From contig CAJXKF010000010.1 of NCBI GenBank assembly GCA_913055695.1, forward strand, positions 1-60,887: a stretch of DNA of 60,887 nt, given 5' to 3'. This DNA is from an uncultured Methylophaga sp. (GTDB lineage: Bacteria; Pseudomonadota; Gammaproteobacteria; Nitrosococcales; Methylophagaceae). The translations under genes were made by a program, and so were the position numbers. Shown here in pieces: positions 1 through 8,909 of this stretch (position 1 is its first letter; the number at the start of each line of letters is the position of its first letter). Below the pieces are notes generated by a model. It made no database searches and was not told the origin of the DNA. It worked only from the letters and a program-made list of their open reading frames with translations.

Positions 1-527
<527 letters not shown>

Positions 528-553
<26 letters not shown>

Positions 554-1685
554 ACAACTCGTCAGCCTGTGTCCGGTAACCGGCAAATACAGCGCGATAG
601 ACTCGCCGTTGACGGACCTTGGCGCACGACAGAATCCCTTCGGTGACCAGACTGTCGAATCCTTCTCCATTTGCTTCAAAACAGATGATCCCGCTGCCTC
701 CATTCCAGGTGTTGAGCCCCTGCTCCTGCAGCAATTCTGAAAAATGTCTGGCTTGTCCTAAGCGTGCCCGTGTCTGCTGAAAAAACCAGTTTTCACCAAG
801 TATTCTCAGATTAAGCCATAAAGGCAGAAACAGTTCTGCACCGTAGGAGCCGGTCACTCGCCCACTGGGTGCCTTAGCAAGATAATCTGTTTGGCTACTG
901 TACTCAGGCGCGAGTTGGCTCAGATAGACACTGCAGGGGCGGGGTTGAAACAGCGATTTATGCGGATCAAAGCCCAGGCTGTCGACTTTGCTCAGTCTCC
1001 TCAGAGAATCACGATGCTCCGGCAGCATTAACAGCGAACCACCCCAGGCTGCATCAATATGCAGCCAAGCCTGATACTGCTCAGCAATCTCCGAGGTATC
1101 CTGTAAGGGATCCAGTGAACCCGTGGCGCTGGTCCCTGCTGTCAGCACAATAGCCAGTGGCGGCGCTTTTTTACAGGCTTTTTCAAGCGCTGAAACAGTT
1201 ATGCGGTCCTCTGCGTCGGTGGCGATAAGCTGCAGATCAAGCCCCAGCATCCGACAGGCCTTATCAACAGAATAATGCCTAGCCTCACTGGCATAGACGA
1301 TCTTTTTTCCGCTCGCCGTGTGGTCACGGGCTTGCCATAACGCCTGCAGATTATTATCACTGCCACCATGGCTGAAGTGTGCATAGCGCAAGCCAAAGCA
1401 TTGCTTTAGCCAGTTGAGGGTATCTGATTCTGCCTGTTTGAGCTCGGGGTAAAGTTCAGCTGACAGTAAATTACCCTGGTGTAATGTGGCTAATTGCATG
1501 CCCAAATGACTATATGGGGCCAGTTCCGGAGTCATGTGGGCAGCTTTTGCGGCATGCCGAAATGATTCTGCTTCGCTTAACAAAGCAGCACAGTGAGAAA
1601 GGCTGCTCGCCGCATCGACCTGATGATGTCGTAATAAAGCGGTTAACAGCGTGTCTGCCTGACTCGCAGCCAGCGACTGGTTCAT
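528..1685 (-). CDS. PLP-dependent group II decarboxylase, MfnA-like (tyrosine or aspartate decarboxylase)
   Basis: This 385-residue protein has the fold-type I group II decarboxylase signature. There is a cofactor-phosphate loop HGGSDNNLQAL near residue 107, HIDAAWGG in the middle, and the Schiff-base lysine in GFDPHKSLF. In methanogens MfnA decarboxylates tyrosine to tyramine for methanofuran, and some homologues make beta-alanine from aspartate. The neighbours are MfnE-, MfnF- and MfnD-like genes, so a methanofuran-type role is the best reading, but substrate cannot be read from the sequence. The start ATG overlaps the upstream gene's stop (ATGA), which indicates translational coupling. Its 3' end overlaps the convergent SPOR gene by 26 bp. 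A generic aromatic-amino-acid or glutamate decarboxylase is the alternative. Confidence 0.75.
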
Positions 1686-2263
1686 TGCAGAATCAGGCCC
1701 TTATCCGGAAATAAAGCCTGCTGCTGAAAATGAAATAAACGGGTGTGAACAGGCTTTCGTTGATACAGTGAGGTGAAGCCTTTATCCAATACGCCATGCT
1801 GAATCAATGCCTGAATTCGGCTGGATACAACAGTAGAGCGCTTAATCATAACCAGTTCATCTGCTTCCAGCTGCTGGCTGAGCCATAAGGCGAGGCTGTC
1901 TGAACTGATATCCCAGCTGTGCGGAATATCAGTCATCTCCAGCAATAAGCGGTCAGGTAGCCAGACATGAAGACCCGGTTTAAGTGAATCTGCCTGCTGC
2001 CGGGGATAATAAAAAGCCTTACTGTTCGGCGCCAGATCAGCCAGTAGCAGACCGAACTGTGCCATAGCCAGCAGGGCCATATGATGGGCAGAACTGTCAC
2101 TGAAGCGGTGTAACCGCTGAGCATGGCGGACTTCATCGGCAAACGGACCGCCGCCAGGCACGATCACAACCACTTCGTTTTGACTGGCACTGTCGAGCAG
2201 CTCAAGCCATTGCCGCAGCTCCGGTGTGTGAAACAGGCTGCCACCCAGTTTAATAATCCGCAT
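1682..2263 (-). CDS. mfnE: Amino-acid-kinase-family protein, MfnE-like furan phosphate kinase
   Basis: The 193 residues begin MRIIKLGGSLF and continue to VVIVPGGGPFADEV, the two glycine-rich nucleotide-binding loops of the amino acid kinase fold. The protein is short for that family, as MfnE is. In methanogens MfnE phosphorylates 5-(aminomethyl)-3-furanmethanol phosphate to the diphosphate used to join the furan to gamma-glutamyltyramine. The gene lies between pabB (2 bp gap) and the MfnA-like gene (4 bp overlap) in one minus-strand run. The family is clear. The exact substrate is inferred from family and neighbourhood. Confidence 0.72.
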   Translation of the reverse strand: MRIIKLGGSLFHTPELRQWLELLDSASQNEVVVIVPGGGPFADEVRHAQRLHRFSDSSAHHMALLAMAQFGLLLADLAPNSKAFYYPRQQADSLKPGLHVWLPDRLLLEMTDIPHSWDISSDSLALWLSQQLEADELVMIKRSTVVSSRIQALIQHGVLDKGFTSLYQRKPVHTRLFHFQQQALFPDKGLILQ

Positions 2264-2265
2264 GA

Positions 2266-3654
2266 TCAGCGTAACCCTTCGATCAGACGTAACATTGCCG
2301 CAGCTTTATCATGCACTTCCTGATATTCAGCCCCGGCCTCTGAATCCTTTACGATACCACCTCCGGCCCAGAAGCGCAGCCTGTTATCGCTTAACACCAG
2401 CGTACGGATAGTGATGTTGCTGTCCATATTGCCGTCAAAACCAATATAACCGATGCTGCCGCAATAGATGCCGCGACGGTTAGGTTCCAGCTCTTCAATG
2501 ATTTCCATCGCCCGCAGCTTGGGCGCGCCGGTGATGGAACCACCGGGGAAGCAGGCTCTCAGCAGAGTAACGGCAGATTGGTCTTCAGCCAAGGTGCCGG
2601 TGATAGTGCTGACCAGGTGGTGCACTGTGGCAAAACTTTCCAGTGCAAATGGTTTGGGCACACGGATAGTGCCTGCCTTGCACACTTTACCCAGATCATT
2701 ACGCAATAAATCGACAATCATCAGGTTCTCGGCCCTGTCTTTGACGCTACTCTGCAGGTCACGGGCTAAAGCCTGGTCTTTGTCAGTGTCGGTCAAATCG
2801 CGGGGGCGGGTCCCTTTAATCGGCTTGGTTTCTACCTGTCCATCATGAACCTGCAGCAAGCGTTCCGGCGATGAACTCATGACGGTCACCTCGCCAGTGC
2901 TGAAATAGGCGGAAAACGGCGCGGCATTCTGTTGCCGTAATCGGCGGTAGGCAAACCAGGGATCGCCCTCTGCCGCAATTTCGAAACGTTTAGCCAGATT
3001 GACCTGATAGCAGTCGCCTTCAGTGATGTAGTGCTGGATGCGGTTGAAAGCGAGGCTGTAGTCGTTTTTACTCAGGTTGCAGCGAAGTTCCCCCCGGACG
3101 CTGAAAGCGGTCTGATCCTGACCTGTTTCATCAGTATCAGTAAACAAGGCCACCAGTTCAGACCATTTTTCTGCGGTTTGCGGAGCCTGAGCGAAACTCG
3201 CCAGCCAGCAGCGTTGCAGCTGGTGATCGGTCAGGATGGCCCAGTCATAAATGCCCACAGCCATATCCGGGATTTGTTCTGCATCCACTGCTGTTACAGG
3301 CAGGCTTTCAATGCGTCGACCCAGATCATAAGCAAAATAACCGATGGCACCGCCGGCAAAGGGTAAGTCAGTCATCGGTTGCTGATAGCGGTTTAGCAAG
3401 TCATCAAGCAGTGTGAATGGATCTTCAGTGCTTGTTTCGCTGCCTGCCCCCTTGTTTATCAGGGTTTGCTCGCCACGGCATTCCAGCGTGATAAAGGGAT
3501 CAGCGGCAATAATGTCGTAGCGCCCCGCAGGCAGGGCGGTATTGGCACTATCGAGAAACACCGGCCAGTGACGCTGTCGCAGTTGACGAAAATAGCGCTC
3601 GCTGTCACCAGGATAGGGCAGTTCAACACAAAGCGGTGGAAGTGTCAGGCTCAT
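2266..3654 (-). CDS. pabB: Aminodeoxychorismate synthase component I
   Basis: This 462-residue chorismate-binding enzyme makes 4-amino-4-deoxychorismate from chorismate and ammonia, on the route to p-aminobenzoate. The motif PIKGTRPR separates PabB from anthranilate synthase TrpE, which has PIAGT. The C-terminal catalytic signatures FPGGSITGAPK and RGIYCGSIGYI are present. pabA and pabC are not in the window. pabB sits inside the methanofuran-type gene run, 2 bp before mfnE and 9 bp after mfnF. p-Aminobenzoate is the arylamine used by beta-RFAP synthase in tetrahydromethanopterin synthesis as well as in folate, so co-transcription with C1-carrier genes makes sense. That link is an inference. 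Confidence 0.92.
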   Translation of the reverse strand: MSLTLPPLCVELPYPGDSERYFRQLRQRHWPVFLDSANTALPAGRYDIIAADPFITLECRGEQTLINKGAGSETSTEDPFTLLDDLLNRYQQPMTDLPFAGGAIGYFAYDLGRRIESLPVTAVDAEQIPDMAVGIYDWAILTDHQLQRCWLASFAQAPQTAEKWSELVALFTDTDETGQDQTAFSVRGELRCNLSKNDYSLAFNRIQHYITEGDCYQVNLAKRFEIAAEGDPWFAYRRLRQQNAAPFSAYFSTGEVTVMSSSPERLLQVHDGQVETKPIKGTRPRDLTDTDKDQALARDLQSSVKDRAENLMIVDLLRNDLGKVCKAGTIRVPKPFALESFATVHHLVSTITGTLAEDQSAVTLLRACFPGGSITGAPKLRAMEIIEELEPNRRGIYCGSIGYIGFDGNMDSNITIRTLVLSDNRLRFWAGGGIVKDSEAGAEYQEVHDKAAAMLRLIEGLR

Positions 3655-3663
3655 CCGTCTATT

Positions 3664-4698
3664 TTACGATAACTGCTGCGCTGCCAGAAGGGCCAGCGCA
3701 GCGGCCGGCGCATGGTCCGCCGCCGCAGGCTGAGACTGACACAGACTGGCGAAATCGATATACGGTCGATTCAGCCTTTTTGCCACTATTTCGGTGATAA
3801 AACGACCGACACCGGCACCAATGAGCGGGCTGTCATGGACTTGCGGCTGGACCGACATCACTTGCAGACAGGCTTCAGTGATGCGTTGTAACTGTTTTTC
3901 AGCAAACCACTGAGCGGCGATTTGCCATTGCGCGTCACTGGCATCATCTGCATCGGTAGCCAGCATTCTGGCCAGTCGCTGGCGGCAATAGCTCGCTGTC
4001 CAGGGCAGGCCATCAGCACTACTGTCCTGAATATGGCTTGCATTCAGTTTTCCCAGCAAGCACCAGATATCGGCTGTACTGGCAAACCATTCAGCGGTCA
4101 GCGGGACTTTGACGCCATGTAATGGAGCAACTGTCGACAGGGCCATCAATGGTGTACGGATAGCACCGGTGTACACCAGACTGCCACTCAGCTGGCGTTG
4201 ATGATCGCTGAGGCCCAAAGGTCGCAGTTGATGGGATGAAAAAGGGACGATATCGCAAGTGGTGCTGCCGATATCGATAAATAAACCGCTCTCTGTCTGA
4301 CTGGCGGTAAAAGCAGCACTGGCCAGCCAGTTCATTGAGGCCACGGCCTGCCAGTTGCTTTTGGCCTGCTCGGGTTCAAGCCAGCCCTGCTCGCCAGCAT
4401 AAAGATGACAGTTTGCTACAGGCAGTAAACGGGTAACACAATCGATAATGGCATTGACGCCTTCACGGCGATGTTGGAAGGCATCAACCAGCTCACCGGT
4501 CATGGTGATAGCGTGCCTGTCAGCGGCGCAGTCCAGACTATCGATGGCCTGTTTCATTGATAATTGCAGTTCTTCAATGCCGCGCCACAGTGCACAGGGT
4601 AACTGAATGACCTGTTGCAGTCGGCCATTTCTATCACATCGGGCGACTTTAAGATGTGCACCGCCGATATCCCATCCGCAAAATCCGGGTTGTTTCAA
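3664..4698 (-). CDS. mfnF: Hydantoinase/oxoprolinase-like H4MPT-linked C1 pathway protein, MfnF-like
   Basis: This 344-residue protein carries an ASKHA-type fold: an N-terminal GWDIGGAHLK, an ITMTGELVDAF segment and the phosphate-binding LFIDIGSTTCDIVPF near residue 140. It matches the family annotated as H4MPT-linked C1 transfer pathway protein. The characterised methanogen member, MfnF, condenses the furan diphosphate with gamma-glutamyltyramine. No ATG is available near the N-terminus. The frame starts at TTG, preceded by a good AGAGGA ribosome site 5 bp away, so TTG is the likely start. The upstream ligase stop lies 1 bp before it. Confidence 0.75.
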   Translation of the reverse strand: MKQPGFCGWDIGGAHLKVARCDRNGRLQQVIQLPCALWRGIEELQLSMKQAIDSLDCAADRHAITMTGELVDAFQHRREGVNAIIDCVTRLLPVANCHLYAGEQGWLEPEQAKSNWQAVASMNWLASAAFTASQTESGLFIDIGSTTCDIVPFSSHQLRPLGLSDHQRQLSGSLVYTGAIRTPLMALSTVAPLHGVKVPLTAEWFASTADIWCLLGKLNASHIQDSSADGLPWTASYCRQRLARMLATDADDASDAQWQIAAQWFAEKQLQRITEACLQVMSVQPQVHDSPLIGAGVGRFITEIVAKRLNRPYIDFASLCQSQPAAADHAPAAALALLAAQQLS

Positions 4699-4699
4699 T

Positions 4700-5659
4700 T
4701 TAATCCTCTTTAAGAAATGGCTTCAGGTATTGTGCCGGATTCGCGTCTTGTCTCAATGCCGACTCGGCATAGGAAACCGTCAGTCTTGGGTTAATTTCAA
4801 TCAACCAGAGTGCATCAGCAGTCTGCACCAGATCAATACCGACAAAACCCCACAGTCCCGGAATCGTAGCATGAATCTGCCGGGTCAGATGGCTGACAAG
4901 CTCAGGAATTACTAGATCCTCGCGACTGGCTTCGCAATACGCAAGATGTAGTTGATGCTCAGACTCATTGATATGCTGCCTGTTCACTGACAAAAGATGG
5001 ATGTCTTGTCCTGTAACAAAGAGACTTAGACTGAGAGCTGTGCCTTCGATAAATGGCTGAACTATGCGTTTTTCAAGGTCCAAAGTAGAGAGTGAGTTGA
5101 GATAGCTGATGGCGGCCTGAGTTGGTAATTTATAAGTCTGCTCGCAGCCGGCACCATCACGCGGCTTAATAATCCAATCAGCTTGTTTACCTGAATGGAT
5201 TGACGCCAGCCAGTCAGGCGCTGTCTGTGTTTCCGGTGTGAGAATGGTGTTTTCAATCAGCCATTGGCTGCATTTGAGCTTGTCAGTACAAAGGGCAATC
5301 GTTGAAGCCTGACAACCCAGATGCTGTTTGTGCTGCTCATCAACTTGATTGACCAATTGTTCCAGCAGGCCATCGGTTTCAGGCGCAATCAACAGAAACC
5401 GCTCGTAATGCTCAAGACTTTGCTGCCAGTACTGCCGGTAACTCTCCGGGGTGTCGACCACCAACACGGAGATCCTGCCGGTCGGGTCATCCAGCTGCGG
5501 CAAACGGCTGTCACGCATGAGCGTGAGATGACAGTCCAGCGCAAGCAGATCATGACAAAGGGCTTTGAGCATCGCGTCACCCTCACGCAGCAGTGAGGCT
5601 GAAATAGCCTCACCGATCATTGCACCGCTGGTAAGATGTTCGTAGATAAATAGCGTCAT
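4700..5659 (-). CDS. mfnD: ATP-grasp ligase, MfnD-like (tyramine/tyrosine-glutamate ligase)
   Basis: This 319-residue ATP-grasp enzyme has an N-terminal pre-grasp domain, the lysine and glycine-rich region WIIKPRDGAGCEQ near residue 165, and the metal-binding C-terminal GFVGIDLV...LIEINPRLTVSYAE. In methanogens MfnD joins glutamate to tyramine in methanofuran synthesis. Its place as the first gene of a run with MfnF-, MfnE- and MfnA-like proteins supports a parallel role here. The gene is divergent from the HisA-like gene, and the shared 80 bp region holds an inverted repeat. The ATP-grasp assignment is firm and the substrate is inferred. Confidence 0.72.
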   Translation of the reverse strand: MTLFIYEHLTSGAMIGEAISASLLREGDAMLKALCHDLLALDCHLTLMRDSRLPQLDDPTGRISVLVVDTPESYRQYWQQSLEHYERFLLIAPETDGLLEQLVNQVDEQHKQHLGCQASTIALCTDKLKCSQWLIENTILTPETQTAPDWLASIHSGKQADWIIKPRDGAGCEQTYKLPTQAAISYLNSLSTLDLEKRIVQPFIEGTALSLSLFVTGQDIHLLSVNRQHINESEHQLHLAYCEASREDLVIPELVSHLTRQIHATIPGLWGFVGIDLVQTADALWLIEINPRLTVSYAESALRQDANPAQYLKPFLKED

Positions 5660-5691
5660 CGATGCTGTTGAATACTCATGATTTTCATGGC

Positions 5692-5717
5692 CAGGGTCAT
5701 GAGCTTCAGTGACCCTG
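5692..5717. promoter_or_regulatory. Inverted repeat in divergent intergenic region (possible operator)
   Basis: Arms CAGGGTCA and TGACCCTG are perfectly complementary and separated by 10 bp. They lie between the divergent starts of the MfnD-like and HisA-like genes. Half-site centres are 18 bp apart, about two helical turns, which suits a dimeric regulator. An RNA hairpin in the HisA-like leader is the alternative. No regulator is identified. Confidence 0.4.
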
Positions 5718-5739
5718 AAAAATAAGAATGGAATTTATG

Positions 5740-6438
5740 CTGCAGATTATACCGGTCCTTGATATCCGGGATGGAATTGTGGTTCATGCCCGCGGTGGCA
5801 ACCGAGAACAATACCCTGCTTTAACATCAGTGTTGACGGCTTCAGTTGAGCCGGTTGAAGTCATTGCTGATCTAGTGGCCTTATTCCCGTTTGAACAGTT
5901 TTATATCGCCGATCTGGATGCGATTGAACGGGACATTCAAGCAGCAGAATTTTATCAGTCCCTATCTAGACAGTTTCCGCAGACACAGTTCTGGCTCGAT
6001 TGTGGTATCAAGCACGCAGCGGATCTAGCGGTTTTCAGTGAGATGACTAATCTAAGCCTGGTCGCCGGGAGTGAAACGCTGGCTGACACAGCTATATTGA
6101 CGCAAGCGGCGCTCGCTTCGAGACTGATTCTGTCACTGGACAGAAAAAACCAAGTGAACCTCGGTCAGGCGGGCTTATTTTCAAATTCTGAATTGTGGAC
6201 TAAAAACGTGATTCTGATGAATCTCGACCGGGTAGGATCAGAGCGGGGACCCGATCTGACATGGTTGCAGGCGCAACAGTCAAAAGCGCAAGATATAAAC
6301 TGGTATCTTGCTGGTGGTGTGCGGGATGAGGGCGATTTAATGGCGGTCGCGAAAACGGGTGCCACAGGGGTGCTGTTAGCCAGCGCTTTACATACCGGCG
6401 CCATCAGCATTCAGACCTTGAAGCGTCTGATGCAGTAA
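5740..6438 (+). CDS. HisA/HisF-related TIM-barrel protein of methylotrophs and archaea
   Basis: The protein resembles HisA: a start LQIIPVLDIRDGIVVHARGG, a central YIADLDAIE, and a late phosphate-binding WYLAGGVRDEGDL plus GVLLASALH. It diverges from true HisA and fits the hisA/hisF-related family found in methanogens and in methylotrophs with the H4MPT pathway. Its function is not established. I choose the ATG at 5740 because MLQIIPVLDIR is the family N-terminus and a GGA lies 8 bp upstream. An in-frame ATG at 5728 would add four residues. It is the only plus-strand gene inside the C1 cluster and converges on fae at a shared terminator. Histidine biosynthesis is unlikely because no other his gene is nearby. 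Confidence 0.7.
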   Translation: MQIIPVLDIRDGIVVHARGGNREQYPALTSVLTASVEPVEVIADLVALFPFEQFYIADLDAIERDIQAAEFYQSLSRQFPQTQFWLDCGIKHAADLAVFSEMTNLSLVAGSETLADTAILTQAALASRLILSLDRKNQVNLGQAGLFSNSELWTKNVILMNLDRVGSERGPDLTWLQAQQSKAQDINWYLAGGVRDEGDLMAVAKTGATGVLLASALHTGAISIQTLKRLMQ

Positions 6439-6445
6439 AAATGAA

Positions 6446-6469
6446 ACCGCCCTTCCGGAGAAGGGCGGT
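6446..6469. terminator. Terminator between HisA-like gene and fae
   Basis: A perfect 9-bp stem, ACCGCCCTT/AAGGGCGGT, with a 6-nt loop lies between the convergent stops. The minus-strand product is followed by a T-rich run (TTTCATTTTTA), so it mainly terminates fae. It may also act on the plus strand. Confidence 0.85.
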
Positions 6470-6485
6470 CATCACAAATCAGAGA

Positions 6486-7046
6486 TTACTTGGCACCGAA
6501 TGGGTGTTCAGTTGATCTGTATTGTGCAACGACGTCAGCCGCTTTTGGCTCACGGGCAACCGCACGTTTGATTGCTTCTTTAGTTGCACGATAGTTCCAA
6601 TCCTGGATTTTTTCATCGCTGTCAGCAGTTGGAGAAATGAAGACACCAACGCAAACGAAGACATCGTCAGCTTCACCGGCAGGGATGGTGCCGTCTTCAA
6701 CACATTCAGCCACAGCCATGGAAACACCACGTTGTGCCGGACCGAACATTTGAACCGCTTGTTTCATGTTCTTGATGGTTACTTTGTTGAACATGACGGT
6801 AGCAGGTTTAACCATCAGGTTTGGCGTCACAACGGCCAACAGACCATTTACACCTTGCTTCTGGTCAGTCAGAGTGCGGCAGAAAGCGTCTTCTGCAGCT
6901 GAGCCGCGAGGGCCCATGATCAGGTCGATGTGAGCGACGTTGTCGAGGTCACCGTCTTCGATGACCAGAGATTCACCTACAAGTACGCGATCGATTACTG
7001 GCATGTTATATTTTCCTGTTCCAAAAAAATTGTCAAAAAGGCTCAT
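6486..7046 (-). CDS. fae: Formaldehyde-activating enzyme
   Basis: Fae catalyses condensation of formaldehyde with tetrahydromethanopterin to methylene-H4MPT, the entry step of the archaeal-type formaldehyde oxidation pathway in the methylotroph cytoplasm. The signature [13 protein letters not shown], with the catalytic histidine, and the C-terminal YRSTEHPFG region are intact. Two starts are possible. The ATG at 7046 has a near-perfect AAGGAGGG site and gives 186 residues with an unusual [14 protein letters not shown] leader. The ATG at 7004 has AGGA and gives the family-typical 172-residue protein starting [12 protein letters not shown] report the longer frame because its ribosome site is stronger. 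The order mch, ATP-grasp, CitG-like, fae is the order I recall for the M. extorquens cluster. Confidence 0.93.
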   Translation of the reverse strand: MSLFDNFFGTGKYNMPVIDRVLVGESLVIEDGDLDNVAHIDLIMGPRGSAAEDAFCRTLTDQKQGVNGLLAVVTPNLMVKPATVMFNKVTIKNMKQAVQMFGPAQRGVSMAVAECVEDGTIPAGEADDVFVCVGVFISPTADSDEKIQDWNYRATKEAIKRAVAREPKAADVVAQYRSTEHPFGAK

Positions 7047-7075
7047 TTTTTTCCCTCCTTGCTGGCAAGGAAGGG

Positions 7076-7081
7076 TTTATA
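7076..7081 (-). promoter_or_regulatory. Candidate -10 element upstream of fae
   Basis: Reading the minus strand, TACGTATAAACC lies about 30 bp before the fae ATG at 7046. A close relative, CACGTATAATCC, lies upstream of mch. No clear -35 is visible. It is a weak promoter call, supported mainly by the shared motif. Confidence 0.3.
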
Positions 7082-7128
7082 CGTAATAAAGGAACGTATC
7101 ACCTGCTCAGTGCCGTCCGCTGGATGCA

Positions 7129-7998
7129 TCATGGTACTGAAATTCGGTCAACAGAAAGCCGGCGCTGAAATGCGTGAAGCAACAGCGTGGCCGCGACAAG
7201 GTCTGCGGTGGTACCCGGATTAATGGCATTCTGCTTTAATTCTTTATCCCAAGCAGTGAGCTGATCTAAATAAGCATTTAACGTACTGTTTTTATTCATT
7301 TCAAAAACAAGTTGTTTTGCCTTTTCTGTCACTGCGATTGCCTGTTCCCTGGATTGCTTGCGACAAATCAAGCTGTCGGGAACCTCTGATAAGAGCTTAA
7401 GATACGCGAAAGCCGCTGCCCATTCAACACTTTCCCCAGAATTCAGCGCACTTGTCAATCCCGGCAATCCAATTTGCCATAATGTATTGAAATTACTTAC
7501 ATATTGCAGGGCTATATGATCGCGCTCAGCAGCCATTTTCATGGCTTCAAGCAGGGTAACGGTCGGTTCTCCGCTAATATCCTGCTCCTGATGCTGTCCA
7601 AGGCCACCCGCCTCGGCCATCCGAATGGCCTGATAAGTCAGTCTGGCATCCTCAACCGTCAGCTTGTGCAGGATGTCTCTGAGCCTGTCAGGCAGCTCAG
7701 CGAATGATTCGCACTGTTCAGCCGCGCAGCACAAGGGAGCAAACAGCAAAACAATGCCAAGGTTGGTATTGCAGTCAACCACTTGCCGTGTCGCTGTTAT
7801 CGCAGCCAGAATTCTCTCCCCCACTTTCTGGCCGGGATGCGCCATCACCGGGGCGATGGCCCGGGCGCTGCGGATAAAATCTTCAACGGCCATATTGTGA
7901 CCATCGCTAAAGCAATTGACGTTGCCGGGTTTGGGTGCGCGGACCTCCTGTTCACAGGCCCAGAAAACGGATTCAGCTATCTCCGACTCAGACAGCAT
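7129..7998 (-). CDS. CitG-like (triphosphoribosyl-dephospho-CoA synthase family) protein of the H4MPT cluster
   Basis: The 289-residue protein shows the CitG-family pattern: EVRAPKPGNVNCFSDGHNM near the start, DCNTNLGIVLLFAPL in the middle and NPGTTADLVAATLLL at the end. Methylotroph C1 clusters carry such a gene between the ATP-grasp gene and fae. It probably acts in synthesis of a C1 carrier, but the reaction is unknown. Real CitG makes the citrate lyase prosthetic group and no citrate lyase gene is nearby. The frame is open to 8142, but those extra 48 codons overlap the previous gene and look non-homologous. The ATG at 7998, overlapping the upstream stop by 11 bp, is the likely start. Confidence 0.75.
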   Translation of the reverse strand: MLSESEIAESVFWACEQEVRAPKPGNVNCFSDGHNMAVEDFIRSARAIAPVMAHPGQKVGERILAAITATRQVVDCNTNLGIVLLFAPLCCAAEQCESFAELPDRLRDILHKLTVEDARLTYQAIRMAEAGGLGQHQEQDISGEPTVTLLEAMKMAAERDHIALQYVSNFNTLWQIGLPGLTSALNSGESVEWAAAFAYLKLLSEVPDSLICRKQSREQAIAVTEKAKQLVFEMNKNSTLNAYLDQLTAWDKELKQNAINPGTTADLVAATLLLHAFQRRLSVDRISVP

Positions 7999-8905
7999 GA
8001 TTTGAGGCCAGTGCGGCCGAGATGCGTTGATTGACTGCCTGTGCCAGTGCACCTGCGATATCGGCGCCGGTAGCCTGATACAAACCTTTCCATGCCGGCA
8101 CGCTGTTGACTTCCAGCACGGTGAACTGGCCGTCAGGACCACGGATCAAATCGACACCGGCATAATCGGCCTGCACTGCGGCTGTTGCGCGGATGGCAAG
8201 CTGTCGCATCTCTTCAGATACCGGCGTCGCAAAACAGCTGGCACCCTGAGCGAAGTTGGTAATCCAGTGATTTGAGCGACGCGACATGGCAGCGCAGACT
8301 TCGCCGTCAATCACCAATAAGCGCCAGTCTTGCCAGGCACCGGCTTGTTCCGGGGCAATATATTGCTGCAGATAAAAAGCGTCACCCACCGGCGATTGTT
8401 GTTCAAACTGACTCAGGGTTTCGATGAGGGCAATGCCCTTACCCTGACAACCAAACAGCGGTTTCATTACCAGCAAGTGACCCGCTGCCAGTTCCCGCTC
8501 AATTATGACTCTGGCGGTATTGGCATTTTCGCAGGCCCAGGTTCGAGGTGTACTAAGCCCGGCTAGGTGTAAGCGCAGCGAAGTGCGGGCTTTGTCTACG
8601 GTGTGTTCAATCGCGGAGGCCGGGTTCAACACCGGCACACCGAGTTCGGCCAGTGTATGCAACACATCCATACGCAGCGTGATTTGCTCCAGAAAGCCCG
8701 GTGCGATACCGCGGACAATAGCGGCCGCCGGCAATTGGCTGTCAAGGCCCGGAATCAAAAGACCGGTCGGGGAGTCCAGATCAATCCGGCATTCAGCCAG
8801 ATCGGTCAGCACCGCCTCGATACCCAGCTGGTCCAGTGCGGAACTAAGCTGTTCACTGTGCCAGCCGTGAGTATCGTTGAAAATGACGACGCGGGGTGCG
8901 CTCAT
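7988..8905 (-). CDS. RimK-type ATP-grasp ligase of the H4MPT cluster
   Basis: This 305-residue ATP-grasp protein has the RimK-like hinge HLLVMKPLFGCQGKGIALIE near residue 140, QQYIAP, DWRLLVIDGEV and the metal-binding end DYAGVDLIRG...VLEVNSVPAWKGLYQ. RimK-type enzymes add glutamate or similar groups to a carboxylate, and MptN does this to tetrahydromethanopterin in methanogens. A role in finishing dephospho-H4MPT or a methanofuran polyglutamate tail is a reasonable inference. It starts 4 bp after mch and overlaps the CitG-like gene, so it is co-translated with them. Confidence 0.72.
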   Translation of the reverse strand: MSAPRVVIFNDTHGWHSEQLSSALDQLGIEAVLTDLAECRIDLDSPTGLLIPGLDSQLPAAAIVRGIAPGFLEQITLRMDVLHTLAELGVPVLNPASAIEHTVDKARTSLRLHLAGLSTPRTWACENANTARVIIERELAAGHLLVMKPLFGCQGKGIALIETLSQFEQQSPVGDAFYLQQYIAPEQAGAWQDWRLLVIDGEVCAAMSRRSNHWITNFAQGASCFATPVSEEMRQLAIRATAAVQADYAGVDLIRGPDGQFTVLEVNSVPAWKGLYQATGADIAGALAQAVNQRISAALASNHAV

Positions 8906-8909
8906 GAAT

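Noticed and set aside
7999-8142. N-terminal extension of the CitG-like protein
   Set aside because: These 48 codons overlap the ATP-grasp gene and read as low-similarity sequence. The ATG at 7998 gives the family start.
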